DNA of 64,000 nt from Paraburkholderia translucens (GTDB lineage: Bacteria; Pseudomonadota; Gammaproteobacteria; Burkholderiales; Burkholderiaceae). The position numbers and the translations under genes are program-made. The stretch is from positions 434,001 through 498,000 of the forward strand of contig NZ_JAJITC010000002.1 in the NCBI RefSeq assembly GCF_020881035.1, written 5' to 3'. This document shows positions 33,228 to 42,987 of this stretch, one piece after another; the stretch's first letter is position 1, and the number at the start of each line of letters is the position of its first letter. The notes beneath the pieces were generated by a model. The model was not told where the DNA came from. It did no database searches and saw nothing but the letters and a program-made list of their open reading frames with translations.

Positions 33228-33899
33228 TCAGTGTTGACTCACGTTTGCGTCATGCTTGCGCAGCATCTTCCACAAGCCACCGAGCACGACCGGCACGATC
33301 GCCGCGCCGATACCGACCAGCACGATCACATTCAGGTACTGACGGATGAACGGGATGTTGCCGAAGAAATAGCCGAGCAGCACGAGCAAGAGCACCCACG
33401 ACAGCGCACCGACCACGTTGAACAACTGGAAGCGGCTCCAGGTCATTGCCGACGCGCCCGCGACGAACGGCGCAAACGTCCGCACGACCGGGATGAAACG
33501 CGCCAGCACGATCGTCTTGCCGCCGTGCTTCTCGTAGAAGTTGTGGGTCCTCTGCAGAGCGGCCCGATCGAGGAAACGCTCGAGCACCGGAATGTGCGTA
33601 TTGAACACGCGCGGGCCGATTGCGCGGCCGATCATGTAGTTCGTCGTATTGCCGGCGACCGCCGCCACCAGCAGCAACAGGATCAGCAGCCCAAGATGCA
33701 TCTGCCCGGTCGCGCAGAACGCGCCGCCGATGAACAGCAGCGAATCGCCCGGCAGAAAAGGCAGAATGACGAGCCCGGTTTCGGCGAACACGATCGCGAA
33801 CAGCACCGCGTAGACCCAGGCGCCGTATACGTGAATGAAGTCCCCGAGAAACTTGTCGATGTGCAGGACAAGGTTGGCAAAGTGTAGCAACGTATCCAA
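33228..33899 (-). CDS. DedA family membrane protein
   Basis: 223 residues, TTG start at 33899 with AAAGGACG upstream; the product then begins MDTLLHFANLVLHID in family style. Several spans and the SNARE-associated/VTT-domain signature: FAETGLVILPFLPGDSLLF, GRAIGPRVF, HGGKTIVLARFIPVVRTFAPFVAG. DedA proteins are membrane flippases for undecaprenyl phosphate or phospholipids. The longer upstream open frame has no homology. Confidence 0.9.
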   Translation of the reverse strand: MDTLLHFANLVLHIDKFLGDFIHVYGAWVYAVLFAIVFAETGLVILPFLPGDSLLFIGGAFCATGQMHLGLLILLLLVAAVAGNTTNYMIGRAIGPRVFNTHIPVLERFLDRAALQRTHNFYEKHGGKTIVLARFIPVVRTFAPFVAGASAMTWSRFQLFNVVGALSWVLLLVLLGYFFGNIPFIRQYLNVIVLVGIGAAIVPVVLGGLWKMLRKHDANVSQH

Positions 33900-34081
33900 G
33901 GAACGTCCTTTAAACCAGTATGTGCGTGGATGGGAAAACGGCCGCCGCGCGACCCGGAAATAGAGGTAGCAAGCTGTGGGCCGATCGCTGCGAATTGACC
34001 GCGACATGATACAGAAAGTGCCTCGGGTCGATTGAAAATCTGTTGATTGGACACATGCCTGGGCGGCGTGCGCCGAGTCGC

Positions 34082-34087
34082 TATAAT
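34082..34087 (+). promoter_or_regulatory. Consensus -10 box TATAAT placed 6 nt before mutL
   Basis: Perfect TATAAT, with the mutL ATG at 34094 starting where transcription would be expected. No Shine-Dalgarno sequence is present, so a leaderless mRNA is likely. No clear -35. Confidence 0.5.
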
Positions 34088-34093
34088 TTCGCC

Positions 34094-36190
34094 ATGTCCG
34101 AGTTCTCCGAAACGCCTGCCGGCACCCCCGCCTCGACCGCACTCTCCAACGCCTCCAGCGGGGCGCCCGCGCCGCGTCCGCTGCGCGCGATCCAGCCCCT
34201 CCCCGATCAACTGATCAGCCAGATCGCCGCTGGCGAAGTGGTTGAGCGGCCGGCGTCGGTGGTCAAGGAACTGCTCGAGAATGCGCTCGACGCGGGCGCG
34301 CGGACACTGCGCATCCTGCTCGATGAGGGCGGCGTCAAACGCATCTCGATCACCGACGACGGTTGTGGCATCCCCGAGAACGAACTCGTGCTCGCACTGA
34401 CCCGCCATGCGACCAGCAAGATCCGCTCGCTTGCCGAACTGGAGGCAGTCGCCACGCTCGGGTTCCGCGGCGAAGCGCTGGCTTCGATTGCGTCGGTCGC
34501 GCAGATGAGCATCACGAGCCGCACCGCGGACGTGCCGCATGCGGTGCGCATCGATGCGCAAACCGGCGTGCTGAGCCCCGCCGCCGGCGCCCAGGGCACC
34601 ACGATCGAAGTCCGCGAGCTGTACTTCAACACGCCCGCGCGCCGAAAATTTTTGAAGAGCGAGCAGACCGAACTCGGCCATTGTCTGGAACAGATCCGCC
34701 GTGCCGCGCTCGCGCGGCCCGATGTCGCGATTTCAGTGCTGCACAACGGCAAGGCCGTCGAGCACTGGAATGCCAGCGAGCCGCCCGCGCGCGTCGCGAA
34801 GATTCTCGGCGAAACGTTCGCGACCGCCCATCTGCCGCTCGACGAATCCGCCGGCCCGCTCGCGATCTACGGCTGCGCCGGTCTGCCGACCGCGAGCCGC
34901 GGCCGCGCGGACCAGCAGTATTTCTTCGTCAACGGCCGCTTCGTGCGCGACAAACTGCTTACGCATGCGGTGCGCGCCGCGTATGAAGACGTGCTGCATG
35001 GCGAGCGCTTTCCGTCGTACGTGCTGTTTCTCGATCTGCCGCCCGAAGGCGTCGACGTGAACGTGCATCCGTCGAAAATCGAAGTGCGTTTCCGCGACTC
35101 GCGCTCGATCCACCAGTTCGTGTTCCATGCAGTGCAGCGCGCGCTCGCGCGGCACGCGGGCGCGTCGCCGGAAACCACGGCAGGTGGACATGCGGCGTAT
35201 CTGGAGCCGTCGAACGGTGGCCCCGCTTCGTTTGGTTCGACGCCGCCTGGTGGTGCAAGTCGCGCCAGCGACGGCATCGGCACCGGCGCCGGTCTTTCGA
35301 GCGGCGCGGGCTTTGGCGCCGGAAGCCGCGACAGCCTTGCTGGCGGCAGCGGATTCAGCAGCTTCGGCGCCTCGCAGCCGGGCAACACCTGGATGCGCCA
35401 GGCGCGCATGACGCAAGGCACGCTGCCGGTTGCGCAACCGCTGGCGGGTTACGACGCGCTGTTCGGCCGCAAGGATCCGCTTGCCGGTCGAGTCGAAGGG
35501 GCATCGCTGTTCGAAGCGCGCGACTCGGCCATCGATTCGACGTCGCCATACGACGCAGCGCCATTCGCGTCGCGCCCGGCATCTCCCGCATTCGACGCCA
35601 CTGACGATCAGCCGCTCGGCTTCGCGCTCGGCCAGGTCCACGGCATTTATGTGCTCGCGCAGAACCGCCACGGGCTCGTGATCGTCGACATGCACGCCGC
35701 GCACGAGCGCATCCTGTACGAGCAGTTCAAGAACGCGCTCGCCGATCGCACGATCGCCGTGCAGCCGCTGCTGATCCCTCAGACGATGCAGGCCGACCCG
35801 GTCGAGATCGGCACGGTCGAGGAAGAGCGCGACACACTCGATGCGCTCGGCTTCGACCTTGCGGTGCTGTCGCCGACCACGCTCGCGATCCGCGCGGTAC
35901 CCGCGCTGCTGAAGGACGCCGATCTGCAAGCGCTCGCGCGCGCGGTGCTGTCCGACCTGCACGCGTTCGGCGGCTCGCGCGTGCTAACCGAGCGTCAGCA
36001 TGAACTGCTCGGCACGCTCGCGTGCCATCACGCGGTGCGCGCGAACCGGCGTCTGACGCTCGACGAAATGAACGCGCTGTTGCGCCAGATGGAAGCGACC
36101 GAGCGCGCCGACCAGTGCAACCACGGGCGTCCGACCTGGTACCAGCTGACGCTGGCCGATCTCGATCGGCTCTTCATGCGCGGGCAGTAA
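34094..36190 (+). CDS. mutL: DNA mismatch repair protein MutL
   Basis: 698 residues. The N-terminal GHKL ATPase has ENALDAGA, ITDDGCGI, TRHATSKI and GFRGEALASI, with about 30 extra residues before QIAAGEVVERPA. A long Gly/Ser-rich linker (about 370-460) joins the C-terminal dimerisation domain. That domain carries DMHAAHERILYE (the D-x-H-A-x2-E-x4-E endonuclease motif with Met for Gln), ACHHAVRANRRL and QCNHGRP, the metal-site motifs of nicking MutL proteins. So this MutL probably cuts DNA itself rather than relying on MutH. Followed by miaA after 45 bp. Confidence 0.97.
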   Translation: MSEFSETPAGTPASTALSNASSGAPAPRPLRAIQPLPDQLISQIAAGEVVERPASVVKELLENALDAGARTLRILLDEGGVKRISITDDGCGIPENELVLALTRHATSKIRSLAELEAVATLGFRGEALASIASVAQMSITSRTADVPHAVRIDAQTGVLSPAAGAQGTTIEVRELYFNTPARRKFLKSEQTELGHCLEQIRRAALARPDVAISVLHNGKAVEHWNASEPPARVAKILGETFATAHLPLDESAGPLAIYGCAGLPTASRGRADQQYFFVNGRFVRDKLLTHAVRAAYEDVLHGERFPSYVLFLDLPPEGVDVNVHPSKIEVRFRDSRSIHQFVFHAVQRALARHAGASPETTAGGHAAYLEPSNGGPASFGSTPPGGASRASDGIGTGAGLSSGAGFGAGSRDSLAGGSGFSSFGASQPGNTWMRQARMTQGTLPVAQPLAGYDALFGRKDPLAGRVEGASLFEARDSAIDSTSPYDAAPFASRPASPAFDATDDQPLGFALGQVHGIYVLAQNRHGLVIVDMHAAHERILYEQFKNALADRTIAVQPLLIPQTMQADPVEIGTVEEERDTLDALGFDLAVLSPTTLAIRAVPALLKDADLQALARAVLSDLHAFGGSRVLTERQHELLGTLACHHAVRANRRLTLDEMNALLRQMEATERADQCNHGRPTWYQLTLADLDRLFMRGQ

Positions 36191-36235
36191 CGCACCGCGC
36201 TGAATCACACCGTTGCGCCGCGCGCGCGTTTGCCC

Positions 36236-37180
36236 ATGACGTCACGCCCCACCCCCATCCCGTGCCTGCTCGGCCCCACCGCGTCGGGCAAGACCGCCGC
36301 TGCGCTCGCTCTCGCCGCGCGGCGGCCGGTCGAGATCATTAGCGTCGATTCGGCGCTCGTCTATCGCGAGATGGACATCGGCACCGCGAAGCCGACCGCC
36401 GAGGAACGCGCGGTCGCGCCGCATCATCTGATCGATATCGTCGACCCCGCCGACTCGTACTCGGCCGCGCAGTTTCGCTCCGACACGTTGCGGCTCGTCG
36501 GCGAGATTCATACGCGCGGGCGGCTGCCGCTGCTGGTCGGCGGCACGATGCTGTACTACAAGGCGCTCACGCAGGGACTCAACGACCTGCCCTCCGCCGA
36601 TGCCGAAGTACGAGCGACACTCGACGCCGAAGCCGCCCGCGACGGCTGGCCGGCGCTGCACACGCGGCTCGCCGGGATCGATCCCGTCACGGCCGCGCGT
36701 CTCGCGCCGAACGACTCGCAGCGCATCCAGCGTGCGCTGGAGGTGTTCCTGCTGACCGGCCAGCCGATGTCGACGCTCCTCGTCGCGCCCGCGCGCATCG
36801 ACGATGCCGCGTCGGCGTGGCGCTTCGTGCCGGTCGCGCTGGAGCCGTCCGAGCGCGGCGTGCTGCACGCGCGCATCGAGCAGCGCTTCGATGCGATGCT
36901 CGCGCACGGTTTCGTCGATGAAGTCGTGAAGCTGCGCGCGCGCGGCGATCTGCTGCCCGAAATGGCGTCGATGCGCTGCGTCGGGTATCGGCAGGTGTGG
37001 GAGTACCTCGATGGCGCGGTCGACTATCGGACCATGCGCGACAAAGGCATCTTCGCAACGCGGCAGCTCTGCAAGCGGCAGCTCACATGGCTGCGCAGCA
37101 TGCCGGAAAGACAGGTGGTGGATTGCTGCGATCCGCACGCGACGGCGCGGGTAGTGGAGTTGATCGAGTCGCTCATCTGA
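36236..37180 (+). CDS. miaA: tRNA dimethylallyltransferase MiaA
   Basis: 314 residues. Adds a dimethylallyl group to A37 of tRNAs reading UNN codons. The P-loop [12 protein letters not shown], the [16 protein letters not shown] motif and the [12 protein letters not shown] segment are present, and [12 protein letters not shown] is the tRNA-binding region. ATG 36236 is preferred over TTG 36230. Lies next to mutL, as in most proteobacteria. Confidence 0.97.
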   Translation: MTSRPTPIPCLLGPTASGKTAAALALAARRPVEIISVDSALVYREMDIGTAKPTAEERAVAPHHLIDIVDPADSYSAAQFRSDTLRLVGEIHTRGRLPLLVGGTMLYYKALTQGLNDLPSADAEVRATLDAEAARDGWPALHTRLAGIDPVTAARLAPNDSQRIQRALEVFLLTGQPMSTLLVAPARIDDAASAWRFVPVALEPSERGVLHARIEQRFDAMLAHGFVDEVVKLRARGDLLPEMASMRCVGYRQVWEYLDGAVDYRTMRDKGIFATRQLCKRQLTWLRSMPERQVVDCCDPHATARVVELIESLI

Positions 37181-37309
37181 GACGCCGATCAGGGCGAAGG
37201 AAGCGAAGAGGTTTGAAGCGGGAGGATGTAAAGCGCGGGATTTGAAGCAGGGGATTCGAAGCCCGCGCGGCGCACCGTTGCGGCGCACCACGCGAACTCG
37301 CGTCAATCT

Positions 37310-38377
37310 TTAGACCACGACCGTTTGCGCTTCGCCCGCCGCGCTTTCGCGGACCGTGCCGATCTTCCAGACCTGCTCGCCCGCCGCGGACAGCAGACCG
37401 ATCGCTGCTTCGGCATCCGCCGCCGACACGATCACCGCCATGCCGATACCGCAGTTGAACACCCGGTGCATTTCGGCATCGGCGACGCCGCCGTGCTTCT
37501 GCAGCCACGAGAACAGCGGCGGCAGCGGCCACGCGCGATGGTCGAGCTCGGCCGTCAGGCCCTCGCGCAGCACGCGCGGAATGTTCTCGACGAGGCCGCC
37601 GCCCGTGATGTGCGCCATGCCCTTGACCTCGATCTGCTGCATCAGCGCCAGCAGTGGCTTCACGTAGATGCGCGTCGGCGCCATCAGCGCTTCGGCGAGC
37701 GTGCGGCCGTCGAAGTCGGCGTTCAGATCGGGATTGGCGCGCTCGATGATCTTGCGCACCAGCGAGAAGCCGTTCGAATGGATGCCGCTCGAGGCGAGGC
37801 CGAGCACCACGTCGCCGGGGGCAATCTTGCTGCCGTCGATGATCTTGCTCTTTTCCACCGCGCCGACCGCGAAACCGGCCAGGTCGTATTCACCGTCCGG
37901 GTACATGCCAGGCATTTCCGCGGTTTCGCCGCCGATCAGCGCGCAGCCCGACAGCTCGCAGCCCTGCGCAATGCCCTTCACCACGGTGGCCGCCGTGCCG
38001 ACGTCGAGCTTGCCGCAGGCGAAATAGTCGAGGAAGAACAGCGGCTCGGCACCCTGCACGAGGATGTCGTTGACGCTCATCGCGACCAGATCCTGGCCGA
38101 CCGTGTCGTGCCTGTTCAGCTGGAATGCGAGGCGCAGCTTGGTGCCGACGCCGTCGGTGCCGGACACGAGCACCGGTTCCTTGTACTTCTTCGGCACTTC
38201 GAACAGCGCGCCGAATCCACCGATGCCGCCTAGCACGCCGTCGCGCAGGGTTTTCTTGGCAAAGGGCTTGATGGCGTCGACGAGGGCGTCGCCCGCATCG
38301 ATGTCCACGCCGGCGTCGCGATACGACAAGCCTTGGGCCGAATCGGTTGAATGCGGGGTGGATTTCGGTTGATTCAT
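37310..38377 (-). CDS. purM: Phosphoribosylformylglycinamidine cyclo-ligase
   Basis: 355 residues. Catalyses ATP-dependent closure of FGAM to AIR, the fifth step of purine synthesis. Signatures [59 protein letters not shown] and [15 protein letters not shown] are present. Divergent from hda. A palindrome containing a -10-like TAAAAT lies 20-40 bp upstream. Confidence 0.98.
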   Translation of the reverse strand: MNQPKSTPHSTDSAQGLSYRDAGVDIDAGDALVDAIKPFAKKTLRDGVLGGIGGFGALFEVPKKYKEPVLVSGTDGVGTKLRLAFQLNRHDTVGQDLVAMSVNDILVQGAEPLFFLDYFACGKLDVGTAATVVKGIAQGCELSGCALIGGETAEMPGMYPDGEYDLAGFAVGAVEKSKIIDGSKIAPGDVVLGLASSGIHSNGFSLVRKIIERANPDLNADFDGRTLAEALMAPTRIYVKPLLALMQQIEVKGMAHITGGGLVENIPRVLREGLTAELDHRAWPLPPLFSWLQKHGGVADAEMHRVFNCGIGMAVIVSAADAEAAIGLLSAAGEQVWKIGTVRESAAGEAQTVVV

Positions 38378-38396
38378 GGGGAAAAGCTCGAAGGTC

Positions 38397-38415
38397 GGTA
38401 AAATGCAATTTTACC
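38397..38415. promoter_or_regulatory. Palindrome GGTAAAAT-GCA-ATTTTACC upstream of purM
   Basis: Eight-base perfect arms (38397-38404, 38408-38415). Each arm contains TAAAAT, a plausible -10 box facing outward on its own strand, so it may be a symmetrical divergent promoter core or an operator for a purine regulator. Confidence 0.5.
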
Positions 38416-38577
38416 CGATGCTGGCCGGCTGGCTGGAAATCGCGCGTTGCGTCGAGATCCGGGAAACGACTTTGCTGCACGAGACCCCGATTCCGGCGCC
38501 GGCCCGCGCAATTCCATCCGCCGCGCCTCGCGACGCGCGGCCTGGCAACCCGGCGAGCACGCTTTACGACAACTGAC

Positions 38578-38634
38578 GGCCTGGCAACGTTCCAGGCCCC
38601 GAGGTCCGGGCCACTCGCGGCCCGAACCTCATTT
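38578..38634 (+). repeat. Two tandem strong hairpins in the hda leader
   Basis: Hairpin 1: GGCCTGG (38578-38584) with CCAGGCC (38592-38598). Hairpin 2: GAGGTCCGGGCC (38601-38612) with GGCCCGAACCTC (38619-38630), 11 of 12 paired, followed by ATTTTC. The hda GTG start is at 38651. A related GGCCTGGCAAC also occurs at about 38539. The second hairpin has terminator-like features and may attenuate hda. Confidence 0.6.
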
Positions 38635-38650
38635 TCGGCATTAACCTACT

Positions 38651-39403
38651 GTGCTTCGTCAACTGACGCTCGATCTCGGCACCCCGCCGCCATCGACATT
38701 CGACAATTTCTTCGCCGGCGCCAACGCCGAGCTCGTCACGCGCCTGCGTGAGCTCGACAACGCGCTCGCCGCCGGGCCGGTCGCCGATCGCACCTTCTAC
38801 GTCTGGGGCGAAGCCGGCAGCGGCCGCACGCACCTGCTGCAGGCGCTCGTGCATGAAGCGCCGCCGGGCCATGCGCGCTTCGCCGGTCCGCAAAGCAGCC
38901 TCGCCGCCTTCGGCTTCGATCCGCGCGTCGCGCTCTATGCGATCGACGACTGCGACGCGCTTTCGGCCGCGCAGCAGATCGCCGTGTTCAACCTGTTCAA
39001 CGAAGTGCGCGCGCATCCGACGAGCGCGCTCGTCGCCGCGGGCAACGCGCCGCCGATCGGCATGACGGTGCGCGAAGATCTGCGCACGCGGCTCGGCTGG
39101 GGTCTCGTGTTTCACCTCGCGCCGCTGCCCGACGACGCGAAGGCCGCGGTGTTGAAACGCGCGGCGCGCGAGCGCGGCATCATGCTCGCCGACGACGTGC
39201 CGGCCTACCTGCTCACGCACTTTCGCCGCGACATGCCGAGCCTGATGGCGCTGCTCGACGCGCTCGACCGCTTCTCGCTCGAACAGAAGCGCGCGGTCAC
39301 GCTGCCGCTGTTGCGCACCATGCTCGCCTCGCCCGATCCCGCCACCGCGCCGGGTTCACACGCCGCTCTGTCCGCTTCAAGTAAAATAGGCCCCCATGGC
39401 TAA
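38651..39403 (+). CDS. hda: DnaA regulatory inactivator Hda
   Basis: 250 residues, GTG start at 38651. The N-terminal QLTLDLG is the beta-clamp-binding motif. The AAA+ domain has a P-loop-like WGEAGSGRTHLLQAL, and the sensor and arginine-finger regions VREDLRTRLGWGLVFHL are present. Hda with the clamp stimulates DnaA-ATP hydrolysis after initiation. The 3' end overlaps the HAD gene by 8 bases. Confidence 0.93.
   Translation: MLRQLTLDLGTPPPSTFDNFFAGANAELVTRLRELDNALAAGPVADRTFYVWGEAGSGRTHLLQALVHEAPPGHARFAGPQSSLAAFGFDPRVALYAIDDCDALSAAQQIAVFNLFNEVRAHPTSALVAAGNAPPIGMTVREDLRTRLGWGLVFHLAPLPDDAKAAVLKRAARERGIMLADDVPAYLLTHFRRDMPSLMALLDALDRFSLEQKRAVTLPLLRTMLASPDPATAPGSHAALSASSKIGPHG
39382..39387 (+). 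promoter_or_regulatory. Candidate -10 box TAAAAT 8 nt before HAD gene
   Basis: Inside the end of hda; ATG of the next gene is at 39396 with no Shine-Dalgarno sequence, so an internal leaderless promoter is possible. Confidence 0.35.
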
Positions 39404-40082
39404 CCTTGCACTGTTCGATCTCGACCACACGCTCATCCCCACCGACAGCGACCACGAATGGGGCCGCTTCATGGTGAAAAAAGGCATGGTCGACGCCGAA
39501 AATTTCGCCCGCGAAAACGACCGCTTCTACGCCGACTACAAGGCCGGCAAGCTCGACATTCACGCCTATCTGATCGCCATGCTGACGCCGCTCGCGAAGT
39601 ACACGCGCGCGCAGCTCGCCGACCTTCATGCGCAGTACATGCACGAGGTCATCACACCGGCCATCCAGCCGGTCGCGCTCGAGCTCGTGAAACAGCACCG
39701 CGAAGCGGGCGACCTGTGCTGCGTCGTCACCGCGACCAACGAATTCATCACGCGGCCGATCGCGCAGGCGTTCGGCGTCGACACGCTGATCGCATGCGAG
39801 GCGGAGACCGTCGGCGGCGATCCGCACGGCGCCTACACCGGCCGCCCGACCGGCACGCCGAGCTACAAGGAAGGCAAGATCGTGCGCACCGAAATGTGGC
39901 TCGCGTCGCTCGGCAAGAGCTGGAGCGACTTCGAGCACAGCTATTTCTATAGCGATTCGCACAACGACATCCCGCTGCTCGAAAAAGTCACGGATCCCAT
40001 CGCGACCAATCCGGACGACACGTTGCGCGCTCATGCGCAGGCCAAAGGCTGGCGCATCCTCGAACTCTTCCAACCCTCGTGA
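39396..40082 (+). CDS. HAD-superfamily hydrolase, subfamily IB (phosphoserine phosphatase-like)
   Basis: 228 residues. The HAD motif LFDLDHTLIPTDSD carries the nucleophile Asp 8 and acid Asp 10; motif II-like VVTATNEFI and motif III/IV YFYSDSHNDIPLLE follow. An alpha-helical cap of the IB type lies between. Phosphomonoesterase; the substrate is unclear (phosphoserine, histidinol phosphate and others in this group). Stop overlaps the pcnB start (GTGA). Confidence 0.88.
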   Translation: MANLALFDLDHTLIPTDSDHEWGRFMVKKGMVDAENFARENDRFYADYKAGKLDIHAYLIAMLTPLAKYTRAQLADLHAQYMHEVITPAIQPVALELVKQHREAGDLCCVVTATNEFITRPIAQAFGVDTLIACEAETVGGDPHGAYTGRPTGTPSYKEGKIVRTEMWLASLGKSWSDFEHSYFYSDSHNDIPLLEKVTDPIATNPDDTLRAHAQAKGWRILELFQPS

Positions 40083-41680
40083 TCAAGAAACTCATCCGCA
40101 AGCTATTCGGCCAGGACACGGCGACCGCTGACGACACGCTCTCCACCGAAACCCACGCCGCGGCCAGCGCCGACAGCGACGCTCATGGCAAAAGGACGGC
40201 GCGCGCCAAGTCCGGCTCCGGCACGACCGCGCGGCCGCGTCGCAAGTCCGCCGCCGCGAAAGCGCCGCGCGAGCCGGACGTACCCGTCATCATTCCGCAC
40301 GACGTGCACGGCATCGACCCCACGCTGATCTCACGCAACGCGATCCGTGTGACCGAGGGACTGCAGCAGGCGGGCTTCCGCGCGTTCATCGTCGGTGGCG
40401 CGGTGCGCGACCTGCTGCTTGGTGTAAAGCCGAAGGACTTCGACGTCGCGACCGACGCGACGCCCGAGCAGGTGCAAAAGCTCTTCCGTCGCGCGCGCAT
40501 CATCGGCCGGCGTTTCCAGATCGTGCACGTGCAGTTCGGCCAGGAAATCATCGAGACCTCGACGTTCCGCGCACTGGTCGACCCGCCCGCGGCCGACGCG
40601 CCGCCCCCGAAGCGTCTGAAGCGTGACGAGCTCGACCGTCGCACCCACGCGGTCGACGCGAGCGGCCGGGTGCTGCGCGACAACGTGTGGGGCGAGCAGC
40701 ACGAGGACGCCACGCGCCGCGACTTCACGATCAACGCGATGTACTACGATCCGGCCACGCAAACCGTGCTGGATTATCACAACGGCATGGCCGACATGCG
40801 CGCGCGCCTGCTGCGCATGATCGGCGACCCGGCCACGCGCTATCGCGAAGACCCGGTGCGCATGCTGCGTGTCGTACGCTTTGCCGCCAAGCTCGATTTC
40901 GACATCGACGACGCCACGCGCGCGCCGATCGGGAAGATGGCCGATCTGATCAACAACGTGCCCGCGGCGCGTCTGTTCGACGAAATGCTGAAGCTGATGC
41001 TCTCGGGTCACGCGCTCGCGTGCCTGAAGCGGCTGCGCCAGGAAGGCCTGCATCACGGGCTGCTGCCGCTGCTCGACGTCGTGCTCGAGCAGCCGACCGG
41101 CGAAAAATTCATTTCATTGGCGCTCTCCAATACCGACGCCCGCGTGCTCGCCGGCAAGCCGGTGTCGCCGGGCTTCCTGTTCGCGACACTGTTGTGGCAC
41201 GACGTGCAGCAGCGCTGGCAGAAATTCGAGGCCGAAGGCGAATATCCGGTGCCCGCGCTGCATCGCGCGATGGACGAAGTGCTCGATATGCAGACCGAAA
41301 AGCTCGCGATCCACAAGCGCTTCTCGGCCGACATGCGCGAAATCTGGGGCCTGCAACTGCGCCTCGAAAAGCGCTCGGGCCGGAGCGCGATGAAGCTGCT
41401 GGAACACCAAAGATTTAGAGCGGGGTATGATTTCCTCCTGTTGCGCTGCGCATCGGGCGAACTCGACGAGTCGGTCGGTGCATGGTGGACGGAGTTCATC
41501 GAAGGAGACGCCGCTGCTCGCGAAGCATTGCTCACGCAAGGCGGGAAGGACCGGAGCCCAAGAAAACGACGGCGGCGCGGTGGCGCCAGAAACCGCAAAT
41601 CAGGCGACGGAGTGGAGGGCGGCTCGTCCGCCGAACGCACGGACAACGACGCGGGCCGTGAAGGCTCGTACGAAGACTGA
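40079..41680 (+). CDS. pcnB: Poly(A) polymerase PcnB
   Basis: 533 residues, GTG start overlapping the upstream stop. Adds poly(A) tails to RNA 3' ends, promoting decay and plasmid copy control. A 70-residue Lys/Arg/Ala-rich N-terminal extension precedes the class II nucleotidyltransferase head, GGAVRDLLLGVKPKDFDVATDATPEQ, with the DFD catalytic carboxylates, then RRDFTINAMYYDP and DPVRMLRVVRFAAKLDF. The C-terminus is very basic (PRKRRRRGGARNRKSGD), suited to RNA binding. Confidence 0.95.
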   Translation: MIKKLIRKLFGQDTATADDTLSTETHAAASADSDAHGKRTARAKSGSGTTARPRRKSAAAKAPREPDVPVIIPHDVHGIDPTLISRNAIRVTEGLQQAGFRAFIVGGAVRDLLLGVKPKDFDVATDATPEQVQKLFRRARIIGRRFQIVHVQFGQEIIETSTFRALVDPPAADAPPPKRLKRDELDRRTHAVDASGRVLRDNVWGEQHEDATRRDFTINAMYYDPATQTVLDYHNGMADMRARLLRMIGDPATRYREDPVRMLRVVRFAAKLDFDIDDATRAPIGKMADLINNVPAARLFDEMLKLMLSGHALACLKRLRQEGLHHGLLPLLDVVLEQPTGEKFISLALSNTDARVLAGKPVSPGFLFATLLWHDVQQRWQKFEAEGEYPVPALHRAMDEVLDMQTEKLAIHKRFSADMREIWGLQLRLEKRSGRSAMKLLEHQRFRAGYDFLLLRCASGELDESVGAWWTEFIEGDAAAREALLTQGGKDRSPRKRRRRGGARNRKSGDGVEGGSSAERTDNDAGREGSYED

Positions 41681-41729
41681 CGCGGCGTTCGCGGAAAGCC
41701 GTCGAACGATAGATGCAGGAAGCTATGCC

Positions 41730-42272
41730 ATGACGGTTGCTTATCTCGGCCTCGGCGCGAATCTCGGGGACGCGCGCCAGACCCTGAAAGACGCGGTGGT
41801 GTGCCTCGCCCAACAGCACACCATCACCGTGCTCGCCAAATCGAGCCTGTATCGTACTGCCCCGATCGACGCGGGCGGCGACGACTTTTTCAACTGCGTC
41901 GTCAAGCTGGAAACCACGCTGCTCGTGCGGCAACTGCTCGCGCTTTGCCACAAGATCGAGCATCAGTTCGGCCGGGAGCGGCCATATCGCAACGCGCCGC
42001 GCACGCTCGACCTCGACATCCTGCTGTTCGGCGATCAGTCCATCGACGAAGCCGATCTGATCGTGCCGCATCCGCGCCTCGTCGAGCGCGCGTTTGCGCT
42101 GGTACCGCTCGTCGAGATCGACGCGGCGATCGTCATTCCGCGACATGGCCGGGCCGCCGCGCTGCTCGACAGCGTCAGCGATCAGCGCATCGAGAAGGTG
42201 AAGTCGCCCTGCCAGTGTCCCATGCTCAATGCGCTGACCGGCAATTCCGCCGACAAAGGCCGCTGCGAATGA
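41730..42272 (+). CDS. folK: 6-hydroxymethyl-7,8-dihydropterin pyrophosphokinase
   Basis: 180 residues. Transfers pyrophosphate to the pterin in folate synthesis. Signatures [45 protein letters not shown] and [21 protein letters not shown] are present. ATG 41730 has AGGAAG upstream. The last 30 residues ([19 protein letters not shown]) form a non-core tail. Stop overlaps the next start by 4 bases. Confidence 0.97.
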   Translation: MTVAYLGLGANLGDARQTLKDAVVCLAQQHTITVLAKSSLYRTAPIDAGGDDFFNCVVKLETTLLVRQLLALCHKIEHQFGRERPYRNAPRTLDLDILLFGDQSIDEADLIVPHPRLVERAFALVPLVEIDAAIVIPRHGRAAALLDSVSDQRIEKVKSPCQCPMLNALTGNSADKGRCE

Positions 42273-42949
42273 GTTCGCCGCCGCTCACGGTTACCGCGCC
42301 GCAGTTGCACCCGCCGTTCGGCTATATCGCGATCGAAGGGCCGATTGGCGTCGGCAAAACGTCGCTCGCGCGGCGCCTCGCGCAACGCTGGTCGATGCAC
42401 GAACTGTTCGAGCGGCCACAAGACAATCCGTTTCTCGAACGCTTCTATCGCGACACCGCGCGCTATGCACTGCCTGTACAGCTGCACTTTGCGCTACAAC
42501 GCGCGCAGCAGGCGCAGGAAGTGAGCGCCGCGCAGGCGGGCGGCACGCCGTTGATCGCCGACTTCGTCACGCAGCGAAACGACATCTTCGCGCGTCTGAC
42601 CTTGCAGGAAGACGAGTGGCAGCTGTATCGCTCGCTTGCCGGACGGCTCGACGCCAGCGCGCCGGCGCCGGACTTCGTCGTTTATCTGCAGGCGAGCCCC
42701 GAGGTGCTGTTCGCGCGCATCCAGAAGCGTGCGGTGCCGATGGAGCTGCAGATTTCCGATGCGTATCTGCGCGTGCTGTGCGACGCATACAACGAATTCT
42801 TCTACCACTACGACCACGCGCCCGTGCTGACGGTCAACGCCGAACACCTGAATCCGCTCGACTCCGACGCGGACCTTGCGCTGCTCGCCGAACGCATCGG
42901 GACGATGCGCGGCCGCAAGGAATTCTTTGTCAAAGGCACGTCGCTGTAA
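42269..42949 (+). CDS. Deoxynucleoside kinase family protein
   Basis: 226 residues of the dNK/deoxyguanosine kinase type. P-loop [52 protein letters not shown] and a D/E-R-S-like [13 protein letters not shown] segment, then [16 protein letters not shown]. It phosphorylates deoxynucleosides for salvage. Translationally coupled to folK (ATGA). Confidence 0.88.
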   Translation: MSSPPLTVTAPQLHPPFGYIAIEGPIGVGKTSLARRLAQRWSMHELFERPQDNPFLERFYRDTARYALPVQLHFALQRAQQAQEVSAAQAGGTPLIADFVTQRNDIFARLTLQEDEWQLYRSLAGRLDASAPAPDFVVYLQASPEVLFARIQKRAVPMELQISDAYLRVLCDAYNEFFYHYDHAPVLTVNAEHLNPLDSDADLALLAERIGTMRGRKEFFVKGTSL

Positions 42950-42987
42950 GCGGCGGCGGCCATGTCTTTTATCTGATTGGATTGACC

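Noticed and set aside
37196..37262. Purine-rich GAAGC-type repeats after miaA
   Set aside because: Irregular, short and without symmetry; probably a mutational remnant between convergent genes.
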